A stretch of 64,000 nt of DNA from UBA6168 sp964573725 (GTDB taxonomy: Bacteria > Bacteroidota > Bacteroidia > Chitinophagales > Saprospiraceae). The position numbers and the translations under genes are program-made. Below the pieces are notes generated by a model. That model made no database searches and was not told the DNA's origin. It saw nothing but the letters and a program-made list of their open reading frames with translations. How positions within the stretch are numbered: position 1 is the stretch's first letter; each line of letters opens with the position of its first letter. Positions 45,359 through 53,481 of this stretch are shown here, piece after piece. The stretch is from contig CAZNLJ010000010.1 of assembly GCA_964573725.1 (NCBI GenBank), forward strand, positions 1 through 64,000, read 5' to 3'.

Positions 45359-46351
45359 ATGACAAAAAAAGACCGGTACCACCCTATACAAGTCGCTGTC
45401 CATATCCTTTTCGCATCAACCGGAACGGCAGCCTGCCTTTTTCCCCGATGGTTCCCTTTCCTGCCGGGTGGGGATGTTTATTCCGCCCAAATCCTGGTAC
45501 TGTTCCTGTTCCTGGGCATCCTGCAGATGGTCGCCCGCCAACCGAACCTGACCTTCCTTTACTTCGGGGCCACCCTGCTCATGAGTTTCCATTTGAAACA
45601 CTCCCTCCGGCAAAACGGCATGGAATATTGGCGCATGTTCCCGTACCTCTCCGAATCCGAATCGGACGGTTGGTCGCCCCGATTCCGACTTGCCCATTTC
45701 CAGCTGGACCAGGAACCGGTACCGGTCGACCTGACCGGCCTGATCCGGCAGCACCAACCGGATATCATATCCCTGCAGCTGGCTGGTGGCATGAAGGACC
45801 TTGCCCTCCTGGACAGCCTTCAGGACACGTATCCCTACCGTCGACACCTGCAGACCGGCCCGCACACCGTATCGGCCATCCTGGCGCGCTACCGCATGGG
45901 TTTCAGCGACACCTTGTCCGTGGACGGCCTGCCGACCCACCGCAATTGCTTCAAGATAGGGGGTCACGACCTGTGCCTGACCGCTGTCCATATCATTCCG
46001 GAAGCCACCGGGAACAGACCGGTGCCCATCCAAGACCACCTGGAAAAATTGGCCCGGGAAATCACCCTGCCCAACATTCCGCAAATCGTCTTCGGAAATT
46101 TCCACTCGGCCGCCTGGTCGGACGAACTCGGTCGGTTCCTCCGCTTGACCGGGCTTCGGAGTACCCGGGACGGCTTTCTGCAGGAAGGCTTTTCCCTGGA
46201 TACACCCACCTACCATTTCCTGTATTCCGACCAGCTGCGGTGCGACGACTTCCGGGTAATCAACGGACAGCGCCAGGAAGGACCGACCATCATCCTGGGG
46301 CAGTTCTCCTTTTCAAAAACCGCACGGCATGCCAACAAACCGCCTCGATAG
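45359..46351 (+). CDS. EEP-fold membrane protein lacking catalytic residues
   Basis: Diverged member of the endonuclease/exonuclease/phosphatase (EEP) superfamily, 330 aa. Like many Bacteroidota EEP proteins it starts with hydrophobic helices (IQVAVHILFASTGTAACLF, AQILVLFLFLGILQMVA, LTFLYFGATLLMSF). The C-terminal domain keeps the fold landmarks but not the active site: the usual DIIxLQE reads DIISLQL (Glu replaced by L141), the usual GDFN reads GNFH (N247, H249), and the usual DHI reads DQL (Q292). It is probably a pseudoenzyme, or a very unusual active one. The ATG at 45359 is chosen because it starts at the first helix. Its 3' end overlaps dgkA by 23 bp. Confidence 0.7.
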   Translation: MTKKDRYHPIQVAVHILFASTGTAACLFPRWFPFLPGGDVYSAQILVLFLFLGILQMVARQPNLTFLYFGATLLMSFHLKHSLRQNGMEYWRMFPYLSESESDGWSPRFRLAHFQLDQEPVPVDLTGLIRQHQPDIISLQLAGGMKDLALLDSLQDTYPYRRHLQTGPHTVSAILARYRMGFSDTLSVDGLPTHRNCFKIGGHDLCLTAVHIIPEATGNRPVPIQDHLEKLAREITLPNIPQIVFGNFHSAAWSDELGRFLRLTGLRSTRDGFLQEGFSLDTPTYHFLYSDQLRCDDFRVINGQRQEGPTIILGQFSFSKTARHANKPPR

Positions 46352-46685
46352 CTTTCGATACGCCTTCGCCGGCATCGCGGAACTTTTCCGTACCCAACCC
46401 AATGCCCGTATACATCTTGGCATCACTGTTGCAACGGTGACCGCAGGTCTTTTCCTGGAACTGAGCCGGACGGAATGGGTCATGGTCATATTGTCCGTCA
46501 GCTCCGTCATGGCCGCGGAAGCCTTCAACACCGCCCTGGAAAAATTGACGGACCTAATCTCCCCTCATCATCATCCCCTAGCGGGTAGCGCCAAAGATTT
46601 GGCGGCCGGTGCCGTACTGATTACCGCCATCGGTGCCGCGTCGGTCGGCCTGCTGGTTTTCCTGCCTAAGCTCGCCGGCTGGTAG
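46329..46685 (+). CDS. dgkA: Diacylglycerol/undecaprenol kinase (DgkA family)
   Basis: Small three-helix integral membrane kinase, 118 aa, normal size. The family signature EAFNTALEKLTDLIS contains the catalytic glutamate and asparagine, preceded by the helix VMVILSVSSVMAAE and followed by KDLAAGAVLITAIGAASVGLLVFL. The N-terminal FRYAFAGIAELFRTQPNARIH matches bacterial DgkA. In this phylum it may phosphorylate undecaprenol for cell-wall carrier recycling rather than diacylglycerol. Its start overlaps the EEP-like gene by 23 bp, implying translational coupling. Confidence 0.92.
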   Translation: MPTNRLDSFRYAFAGIAELFRTQPNARIHLGITVATVTAGLFLELSRTEWVMVILSVSSVMAAEAFNTALEKLTDLISPHHHPLAGSAKDLAAGAVLITAIGAASVGLLVFLPKLAGW

Positions 46686-46803
46686 CCGGACGGACACCAA
46701 GGCCGAAATCGCGGTTTCCTGCCCGGAATGCTCCCAACCGAATTTTTCAGGACCAAACGCTGGTGTCCGTCGGCTGCCTGCGTTCGCCGCAACAAAAACT
46801 ATC

Positions 46804-48252
46804 ATGAAAACCGCTATCCTTCGTGTCGTTTCGGCCGGGCTGACCTTCGCCTTCCTGCATACGCTGACAGCCCAGGAGCAATTGGGACTGCGCATGAGCG
46901 ACCATGGCGGAATCTTGTCCGCCCGGATCAATCCGGCCGGCACCCTGACCCATCCGGCCAACTGGGAGATAAACCTGTCCAGTGCGGGCTTCCACTTGTC
47001 CAACAACTATGTGGGGCTACCGGGAACCAACGCACGTAGATTGTTACGGGACCTGCCCGACAACCTGTACACCGCTGTATCGGAAGCCCCCCCGACCACC
47101 CTTACACCCGTCTTCCGGGAGGATGTCCGTCGGCACCACCTGTCCTTCCTTTGCCTGGCGGAAGGCCCCGCTTTCTCGGTCCGGGTCGGCGACCGGCACG
47201 CTTTCGGCTTCTTTACCCGTTTCCAGGCCCGGCTCAGTTCGTTCGATATCCCGGCTGCGTACAGCTACGGCCCTTACACCCGGCACCCCTTGCATGCACC
47301 CTTTCCGGTGCACCCTTTCCAGGGAGCCGCCGCCGCCTGGTCGGAAACCGGTTTGAATTATGCCTGGAAACGTGCTTTTCGAAACGGACATGCCGGATTC
47401 GGGGCCAATTTCCGTTTGTTGAAGGGATATGTCGCGGGCTACCTGCAGAGTTTTATTGCGTACACCCACAACAAGACGGAAGCCTACCGGATTGCATTGG
47501 ACCACGCCCACGGCCGGTTCGGGTATGCAAGCTCCTACTTCGACCAGGAAAGTCCGGCCCTGGCTCCCACGGGGAGCGGATTCGCCACCGACATCGGCTT
47601 CTACCGCTTCTTCGACCAACTGCCTTGGGCGAAATCCTTCCGCGTGGGAATGTCCTTGCTGGACCTGGGAAGCATCCGCTTCAGCCGGCACGCCTTTGCC
47701 CATCAGGTGTATACCCGGGAACCCCGGCAAGTATACATGGGAGACTATGAACATGTCCGCAGGCCGGACGAGTTGCCGCAGGTTATCCGGCGCTTCAGCC
47801 AGGATATGCTGGGAGATTCCCTCGCCTCCCTGCGCACCGGTCATTTCACCATGGTGTTGCCTGCCGCCGCCAGCCTGCAGGCATCCGTCGCCCTGCCCGG
47901 AAACTTCCACCTGCAGGCCCTGTTGGTCAACAGGCTTTCCGGCGGCCGTATCGCCTTACAGCGGAACAACCTGCTTGCCTTGCTGCCGCGCTTCGAAACC
48001 CGGTGGGTTTCCGTGGCAATGCCCCTCACCTGGTACAATTTCGAACACCTCCGGGCCGGCCTGTCCCTTCGATTAGGCCCCCTGAGCATCGGGACCGACC
48101 ACCTCGGTGCCTGGGTAGGGACCCGGCGGACAAGCTACGGAGCGGACCTCTATGCCGCTGTCCGGCTGACCCCATTCCTCCCCGCCCTGCTCCGGAAGGG
48201 TCCGCCTCCCCTCAGCCGTACCCGCGGACGCGTCCGGTGCTACCGCTTCTGA
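46804..48252 (+). CDS. DUF5723 family outer-membrane protein
   Basis: Bacteroidota protein of 482 aa with a signal peptide (VVSAGLTFAFLHTLTAQ) and the typical early segment of DUF5723: LSARINPAGTLTHPANWEINLSSAGFHLSNNYVG. The remainder consists of short alternating strands (LNYAWKRAFRNGHAGFGANFRLLKGYVAGYLQ, FRVGMSLLDLGSIRF, AGLSLRLGPLSIGTDHLGAWVG) that suggest an outer-membrane barrel. The C-terminal ~20 residues are basic and poorly family-like. Function unknown. It is 118 bp downstream of dgkA and 236 bp before gyrB. Confidence 0.78.
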   Translation: MKTAILRVVSAGLTFAFLHTLTAQEQLGLRMSDHGGILSARINPAGTLTHPANWEINLSSAGFHLSNNYVGLPGTNARRLLRDLPDNLYTAVSEAPPTTLTPVFREDVRRHHLSFLCLAEGPAFSVRVGDRHAFGFFTRFQARLSSFDIPAAYSYGPYTRHPLHAPFPVHPFQGAAAAWSETGLNYAWKRAFRNGHAGFGANFRLLKGYVAGYLQSFIAYTHNKTEAYRIALDHAHGRFGYASSYFDQESPALAPTGSGFATDIGFYRFFDQLPWAKSFRVGMSLLDLGSIRFSRHAFAHQVYTREPRQVYMGDYEHVRRPDELPQVIRRFSQDMLGDSLASLRTGHFTMVLPAAASLQASVALPGNFHLQALLVNRLSGGRIALQRNNLLALLPRFETRWVSVAMPLTWYNFEHLRAGLSLRLGPLSIGTDHLGAWVGTRRTSYGADLYAAVRLTPFLPALLRKGPPPLSRTRGRVRCYRF

Positions 48253-48476
48253 ACGGTACCTGCCGAAGGTGCCGAGGGCACACAAACCGGGCCCCACCCC
48301 CGGAACAGGACGCCATCCTTGGGGACCTGTCGGCAACATCCCTCGCCAACTTCCGGCCCTATCGGGGTCTTTTTTTCATAAACATTTCAAAAATAACGAT
48401 TTAGCACCTATCGTGTTTCAGCTGCCACGAACCGGTATCGCCATGGCTCCCCCCGTATATTTTGCGTGCAATTTCC

Positions 48477-48484
48477 TACCTTTG
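48477..48484 (+). promoter_or_regulatory. Candidate -7 box TACCTTTG for gyrB
   Basis: TACCTTTG matches TAnnTTTG and ends 4 bp before the gyrB ATG, which would leave an almost leaderless transcript. The flanking GCACC between the box and the ATG is too short for a standard ribosome binding site. Confidence 0.5.
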
Positions 48485-48488
48485 CACC

Positions 48489-50468
48489 ATGGAAGAAACA
48501 TTAGCAGCAAGAGAGGAAGTACAGCCGACGAACGGCTCTTACGACGCGGCGAACATCACCGCACTGGAAGGATTGGAGGCAGTCCGCAAGCGACCTGCCA
48601 TGTACATCGGGACCACGGACATCAAAGGGCTGCATCACCTGGTCTGGGAGGTGGTGGACAATTCCATCGATGAACACCTGGCCGGCCATTGTACCCAAAT
48701 CGATACCATCGTCCATCCCGACAACTCGGTCACCGTCAGGGACAACGGCCGGGGTATTCCGGTGGACCTCCACAAGAAACTGAACAAATCTGCGCTGGAG
48801 GTCGTGATGACCGTACTGCATGCCGGAGGAAAATTCGACAAGAACACCTACAAGGTATCCGGGGGGCTTCACGGGGTCGGTGTATCCTGCGTCAACGCAC
48901 TGTCCGTGGAAATGCGGGCGGAAGTCCATCGGGACGGCAAGGTATTCGAACAACACTATTCCCAGGGCAAACCGCTGCACCCGGTTCGGGAAGCGGGACC
49001 GTCCGACCAACGCGGCACGACCATCACCTTCAAACCGGATCCCGAGATATTCGAGGTACTGGAATACCGGTACGAAACCCTGGCCAACCGCCTGCGGGAA
49101 CTGTCCTTCCTGAACAAGGGGCTGATACTGACCCTGACGGATGAACGCCAACAGGACGAAAAAGGGAACTTCCGCCAGGAAGTGTTCCATTCGGAGGGCG
49201 GCCTGCAGGAATTCGTGGAATACCTCGATGCCAGCCGAACCCGAATCATCGAAAAACCCATCCATGTCGTCGGCCGCGAGGACAATGTGGAGGTGGAGGT
49301 GGCCCTCTTGTATAACAATTCCTATTCGGAACACCTTTATTCCTACGTCAACAACATCAACACGCCGGAGGGCGGGACCCACGTCAACGGCTTCCGACGT
49401 GCCCTCGGCAGGGTGCTGAACAAATTCGGCGACCAAAGCGGCCTGGTGACCAAATCGAAAGTGGCCCTTTCCGCAGAGGACTTCCGCGAAGGCCTCACCG
49501 CCATCGTTTCCGTCAAGGTTCCGGAACCTCAGTTCAAAGGACAAACCAAGAGCGAACTCGGCAACTCCGAGGTGACGGGAATAGTATCCCGGGCCGTCGA
49601 CGAGGCCCTGTCCACCTACGTCGAGGAAAATCCCGGCGCCGCCCGGAAAGTCATCGAAAAGGTCATCCTCGCCGCCACCGCCCGACAGGCCGCCAGAAAG
49701 GCCCGGGAAATGGTCCAGCGCAAGAACGCCCTCACCGGCAGCGGCCTGCCCGGAAAACTGGCGGACTGCAGCTCCAAGGATCCCGGGGAAAGCGAAATAT
49801 TCCTGGTGGAGGGAGACTCCGCCGGCGGTACCGCCAAACAAGGCCGCGACCGTAACTTCCAGGCCATCCTCCCCCTGCGTGGAAAAATCCTGAACGTCGA
49901 AAAGGCCCTCGAACACAAGATTTACGAAAACGAGGAAATCAAGAACATCTTCACCGCACTGGGTGTCAGCATCACCGAAAACGACGAAGGGGAACGAATC
50001 CTCAACATCGAGAAACTACGCTACCACAAAATCGTCATCATGTGTGATGCCGATATCGACGGCAGCCACATCACCACCCTGATCCTCACTTTCTTCTTCC
50101 GATACATGAAGCCCTTGATCGAACAAGGCTTCGTTTACATCGCGGCACCACCGCTCTACATGGTCAAGAAAGGCAAACAGTACCGCTATTGCTGGAACGA
50201 CGAGGAACGGAAAGATGCCATCGCCAGCTATTCCAACGGTGCCCAAGACAACAGCGTCAAGACGCAACGGTACAAGGGACTCGGTGAAATGAATGCCGAA
50301 CAACTCTGGGAAACCACCATGGACCCGAGCGCCCGCATCCTGCGTCAGGTCACCATCGAGGATGCCGCCGAAGCGGACCGCATCTTCTCCATGCTGATGG
50401 GCGAGGACGTCCCGCCGCGCCGCGCCTTCATCGAGGCCAATGCCAAATACGCCAAGGTGGACGCCTGA
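48489..50468 (+). CDS. gyrB: DNA gyrase subunit B
   Basis: ATPase subunit of DNA gyrase, which introduces negative supercoils; 659 aa, normal length and no intein. The ATG at 48489 (MEETLAAREE) is followed by the conserved ITALEGLEAVRKRPAMYIG. The GHKL ATP site has VVDNSIDEHLAG, VRDNGRGIPVD and GGLHGVGVSCVNALS; the Toprim domain starts near residue 440 with VEGDSAGGTAKQGRDR and includes CDADIDGSHI; the C-terminus has RYKGLGEMNAEQLWETTMDP. The gap to uvrB is 22 bp and they are probably co-transcribed. Confidence 0.97.
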   Translation: MEETLAAREEVQPTNGSYDAANITALEGLEAVRKRPAMYIGTTDIKGLHHLVWEVVDNSIDEHLAGHCTQIDTIVHPDNSVTVRDNGRGIPVDLHKKLNKSALEVVMTVLHAGGKFDKNTYKVSGGLHGVGVSCVNALSVEMRAEVHRDGKVFEQHYSQGKPLHPVREAGPSDQRGTTITFKPDPEIFEVLEYRYETLANRLRELSFLNKGLILTLTDERQQDEKGNFRQEVFHSEGGLQEFVEYLDASRTRIIEKPIHVVGREDNVEVEVALLYNNSYSEHLYSYVNNINTPEGGTHVNGFRRALGRVLNKFGDQSGLVTKSKVALSAEDFREGLTAIVSVKVPEPQFKGQTKSELGNSEVTGIVSRAVDEALSTYVEENPGAARKVIEKVILAATARQAARKAREMVQRKNALTGSGLPGKLADCSSKDPGESEIFLVEGDSAGGTAKQGRDRNFQAILPLRGKILNVEKALEHKIYENEEIKNIFTALGVSITENDEGERILNIEKLRYHKIVIMCDADIDGSHITTLILTFFFRYMKPLIEQGFVYIAAPPLYMVKKGKQYRYCWNDEERKDAIASYSNGAQDNSVKTQRYKGLGEMNAEQLWETTMDPSARILRQVTIEDAAEADRIFSMLMGEDVPPRRAFIEANAKYAKVDA

Positions 50469-50490
50469 CCCCTTGCCCAACGATCTGCCT

Positions 50491-52518
50491 ATGCAAGGAT
50501 TCCAGCTGTCCTCCCAATACGAACCGACCGGTGACCAACCCCAAGCCATCCGGCAACTGGTCCGTGGTGTGGAACGACAGGAAAAGGCACAGGTCCTCCT
50601 CGGGGTGACCGGATCCGGCAAGACGTTTACCGTCGCCAACGTCATCGCCCAACTCAACCGGCCTACCCTCGTCCTTACCCACAACAAGACCCTCACCGCA
50701 CAGCTCTATGGGGAGTTCCGGGAATTCTTCCCCGATAATTCGGTGGAGTACTTCGTCAGCTATTACGATTACTACCAACCGGAAGCCTACATCTCCGTCA
50801 CCGACACTTATATCGAAAAAGACCTCAGCATCAATGAGGAAGTCGATAAGCTGCGCCTCCGCGCCACCTCCTCCCTCCTGAGCGGCCGACGGGACGTCAT
50901 CATCGTCGCCTCCGTATCCTGCATCTATGGCATGGGAAACCCCGAGGACTATACCACCGCCATCATCCGTATCCACGAAGGCCTCCACGTGTCCAGGAAC
51001 GTATTCCTGTACCAACTCGTCGAAAGCCTGTATTCCCGCACCGAACACGATTTCAAACGCGCCACCTTCCGCGTCCGCGGCGATACCGTCGACATCAACC
51101 TGCCTTATGTGGACTACGGATACCGGGTCACTTTCTTCGGTGATGAAATCGAACAGATAGAGCGGCTGGAAATCGAAAGCGGAAAAACCATCGAACGGAT
51201 GCCTACCGCCGCCATCTTCCCGGCCAACCTCTACATCGCCCCTAAGGACAGGATGGCCGGAATCATCCGGGACATCGAGGACGAAATGTTCGCCCAGGTC
51301 CGCTATTTCGAAGAGGAACACCGCTTCATCGAAAGCAAACGCATCCGGGAACGGACCATGTTCGACCTCGAAATGATGAAGGAACTGGGATACTGCAGCG
51401 GGGTGGAGAATTATTCCCGCTTTTTCGACGGTCGCCAACCGGGGACACGCCCCTTTTGCCTGCTGGATTATTTTCCGGACGACTACCTCATGGTCGTCGA
51501 CGAAAGCCATGTGACCCTCCCGCAGGTCAGGGGGATGTGGGGCGGCGACAGGGCCAGGAAACTCAACCTGGTCAACTGGGGCTTCCGACTGCCCTCCGCC
51601 ATGGACAACCGGCCCCTTAACTTCCATGAGTTCGAAAACCTTGTCAACCAGGTCATCTACGTCAGCGCCACTCCCGGTGATTATGAGCTCGAACAGACCG
51701 GCGGCACCATCGTGGAACAGCTCATCCGTCCGACCGGCCTGCTGGACCCGCCTATCTCCGTCCGCCCCGCCATCCATCAGGTGGACGACCTCCTGGAGGA
51801 AATCCGGATCCGGATCGCCCGCAAGGAACGGATCCTGGTCACCACCCTGACCAAGCGGATGGCGGAGGAGTTGGCCAAATACCTCGGCAAACTGGACATT
51901 CTCGTCCGGTACATCCATTCGGAAGTGGAAACCTTGGAAAGGGTGGAAATACTCCGCGACCTGCGCTTGGGTGAATTCGATGTACTGATCGGCGTCAACC
52001 TGCTCCGCGAAGGACTGGACCTCCCGGAAGTGTCTCTCGTCGCCATCCTCGATGCCGACAAGGAAGGGTTCCTGCGGAATGACCGCTCGTTGACCCAGAC
52101 CGCCGGCCGGGCAGCCCGAAACGCCCAGGGCATGGTCATTTTCTACGCCGATACCGTCACGGAATCCATGCAGCGTACCATCGATGAAACCAACCGACGC
52201 CGGACCATCCAACTCGCTTACAACGAAAAACACGGCATAACCCCCCAAACCCTCGCAAAATCCAGGGAGGAAATACTTGCCAGGTCGTCGGTACTCGACA
52301 TCCGGGGTAAGAAGACTTACTATCAGGAACCGGAAACAAAAGACCTCGCTGCCGACCCGATTGTCGCTTACCTGTCCTCGGAACAGCTGGACCTGCTGAT
52401 TGCGGAAACAGAGGAAAAAATGAAGCGCGCGGCCAAGGAACTCGACTTCATCTCCGCCGCCGCTTATCGGGATGAAATGCTCGCGCTTAAGGAAAAACGA
52501 AAGGCGCTCTCCCGTTGA
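50491..52518 (+). CDS. uvrB: UvrABC excinuclease subunit B
   Basis: Damage-verification helicase of nucleotide excision repair, 675 aa. The ATG at 50491 (MQGFQLSSQYEPTGDQP) is the family-typical start, 22 bp after gyrB. Walker A GVTGSGKTF is at residues 38-46; the beta-hairpin YFVSYYDYYQPEAYI inserts into DNA; helicase motifs VVDESHVTLPQ, VYVSATPGDYEL-type and NLLREGLDLPEVSLVAILDADKEGFLR are present; the C-terminal UVR motif (EKMKRAAKELDFISAAAYRDEM) binds UvrC. It is followed by repeat copy E after about 175 bp. Confidence 0.97.
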   Translation: MQGFQLSSQYEPTGDQPQAIRQLVRGVERQEKAQVLLGVTGSGKTFTVANVIAQLNRPTLVLTHNKTLTAQLYGEFREFFPDNSVEYFVSYYDYYQPEAYISVTDTYIEKDLSINEEVDKLRLRATSSLLSGRRDVIIVASVSCIYGMGNPEDYTTAIIRIHEGLHVSRNVFLYQLVESLYSRTEHDFKRATFRVRGDTVDINLPYVDYGYRVTFFGDEIEQIERLEIESGKTIERMPTAAIFPANLYIAPKDRMAGIIRDIEDEMFAQVRYFEEEHRFIESKRIRERTMFDLEMMKELGYCSGVENYSRFFDGRQPGTRPFCLLDYFPDDYLMVVDESHVTLPQVRGMWGGDRARKLNLVNWGFRLPSAMDNRPLNFHEFENLVNQVIYVSATPGDYELEQTGGTIVEQLIRPTGLLDPPISVRPAIHQVDDLLEEIRIRIARKERILVTTLTKRMAEELAKYLGKLDILVRYIHSEVETLERVEILRDLRLGEFDVLIGVNLLREGLDLPEVSLVAILDADKEGFLRNDRSLTQTAGRAARNAQGMVIFYADTVTESMQRTIDETNRRRTIQLAYNEKHGITPQTLAKSREEILARSSVLDIRGKKTYYQEPETKDLAADPIVAYLSSEQLDLLIAETEEKMKRAAKELDFISAAAYRDEMLALKEKRKALSR

Positions 52519-52692
52519 GGACCGTCACCGGTCAGAACGGTTTCCCCAAAAGGCTCCTACCAATCCTCCGGTTGCCCATAAGCTAGGTGGAAAAACGACA
52601 GCCCACTGCATGTCATCCCCGCCCGCCCCTGTCCCGCGGATAGCAGGACGACCAACCCGTCCCGGTGCGTATCGGACGGCTGTCGCCCCTAT

Positions 52693-52995
52693 CTCATCCT
52701 CCGCACCGCAACCCTATCAAATAATCAATTACAAAACATTGATTTTCTGTTGTCTTTACGCATCAAACCCGCTGATGTGCTACGCCCCGCATCAAATAGG
52801 GCGCTGGACTATGCCTCGCGCCCAAAAATTTTTAGGACAGCCGGCGGTGCGCTTGGGCGCGCCGCCGGCCGTCCTGTCCAAAAGGCGGAAAGTACCATAA
52901 AGACCCTTTGGTTATGAGTGGCTTACGTCTTTATACAATCATGCGAACCTTGCAATCAAAATATTCGATTTGATTTTTACGGTGCGAAAGATGAG
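52693..52995 (+). repeat. MITE-like repeat, copy E
   Basis: Full 303-bp copy downstream of uvrB with ends CTCATCCTCCGCACCGCAA and ACGGTGCGAAAGATGAG. The AT-rich left block CAATTACAAAACATTGATTTTC is nearly identical to copy B. The core has GCTACGCCCCGCA, a degraded hairpin 1, and hairpin 2 (52834-52852 with 52857-52875, two mismatches, loop TTGG). The right block (ACCCTTTGGTTATGAGTGGC, TTTATACAATCATGCGAACC, CAATCAAAATATTCGATTTG) is the best-preserved part. No target-site duplication is obvious. Confidence 0.87.
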
Positions 52996-53097
52996 ATAAG
53001 AACTGCCGACCAGGCTTTTCCCCCGTGGGAAAAACGATATTCCAGCCATTCGGACGCCCCCACCCCTACCACCATCCGTCCCGTCCCCGGAATCCAA

Positions 53098-53143
53098 GCC
53101 CTGCAGGGGCGACATTCACCAGCGAGAGGAGCAGCCCCTCGCT
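53098..53143. repeat. REP-like palindromic element
   Basis: GCCCTGCAGGGGC is followed by AGCGAGAGG...CCCCTCGCT, two short inverted repeats in a 46-bp stretch. The arrangement resembles REP-type repeats that I recall being frequent in some Bacteroidota genomes. Only one copy is seen here. Confidence 0.4.
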
Positions 53144-53244
53144 AGGAAAAATCTAATCTCCTCAAAACCAAATTTATACAATTGGCGCCGCCCACCTCCT
53201 GGAAAAAGCGGCCGCCGACCACGGGGGAAGTTTTTCTAGGGCAC

Positions 53245-53266
53245 GGGGCTTTACAAGCCCCTTTTT
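53245..53266 (+). terminator. Intrinsic terminator on the plus strand
   Basis: GGGGCTT-TAC-AAGCCCC-TTTTT: a perfect 7-bp GC-rich stem with a 3-nt loop and a T-tract, 727 bp after uvrB. It would end a plus-strand transcript from uvrB read-through or from a small unannotated RNA. Confidence 0.65.
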
Positions 53267-53481
53267 CCCGGCGATTTGTAGCTGCTTGACAACATTTGAC
53301 AAAAGCAGGGCTGTGGGAAACCGAAGGTTTCTTTTATTCCTGATTTTACCCGATTACGGTGCGAGCGCTGAGCGCTATCGGTAGAACGCGGGACGCCCTG
53401 CGAAACGACAGGGCCTGTTTGCTCGGAATCGCGGTCGCCAACCGGGACATGCCGGTGCATCGGTTTGGCCGGTCGCCCCTG

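Larger units (their letters stand above)
52996..53481. other. Intergenic region after repeat E, no protein gene seen
   Basis: About 490 bp between repeat copy E and the end of the leftward RNase E/G gene. It contains a REP-like palindromic stretch at 53098-53143 and an intrinsic terminator on the plus strand at 53245-53266. No convincing reading frame is present; a small RNA ending at this terminator is possible. Confidence 0.5.

Noticed and set aside
50428..52248. A 606-codon minus-strand frame opposite uvrB
   Set aside because: uvrB is certain from its motifs and the antisense frame shows no family resemblance.
52693..52995. The dispersed repeat considered as integron attC sites or a full insertion sequence
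   Set aside because: The copies are far apart, occur in both orientations, have inverted ends, do not alternate with cassette genes, and carry no transposase or integrase frame.
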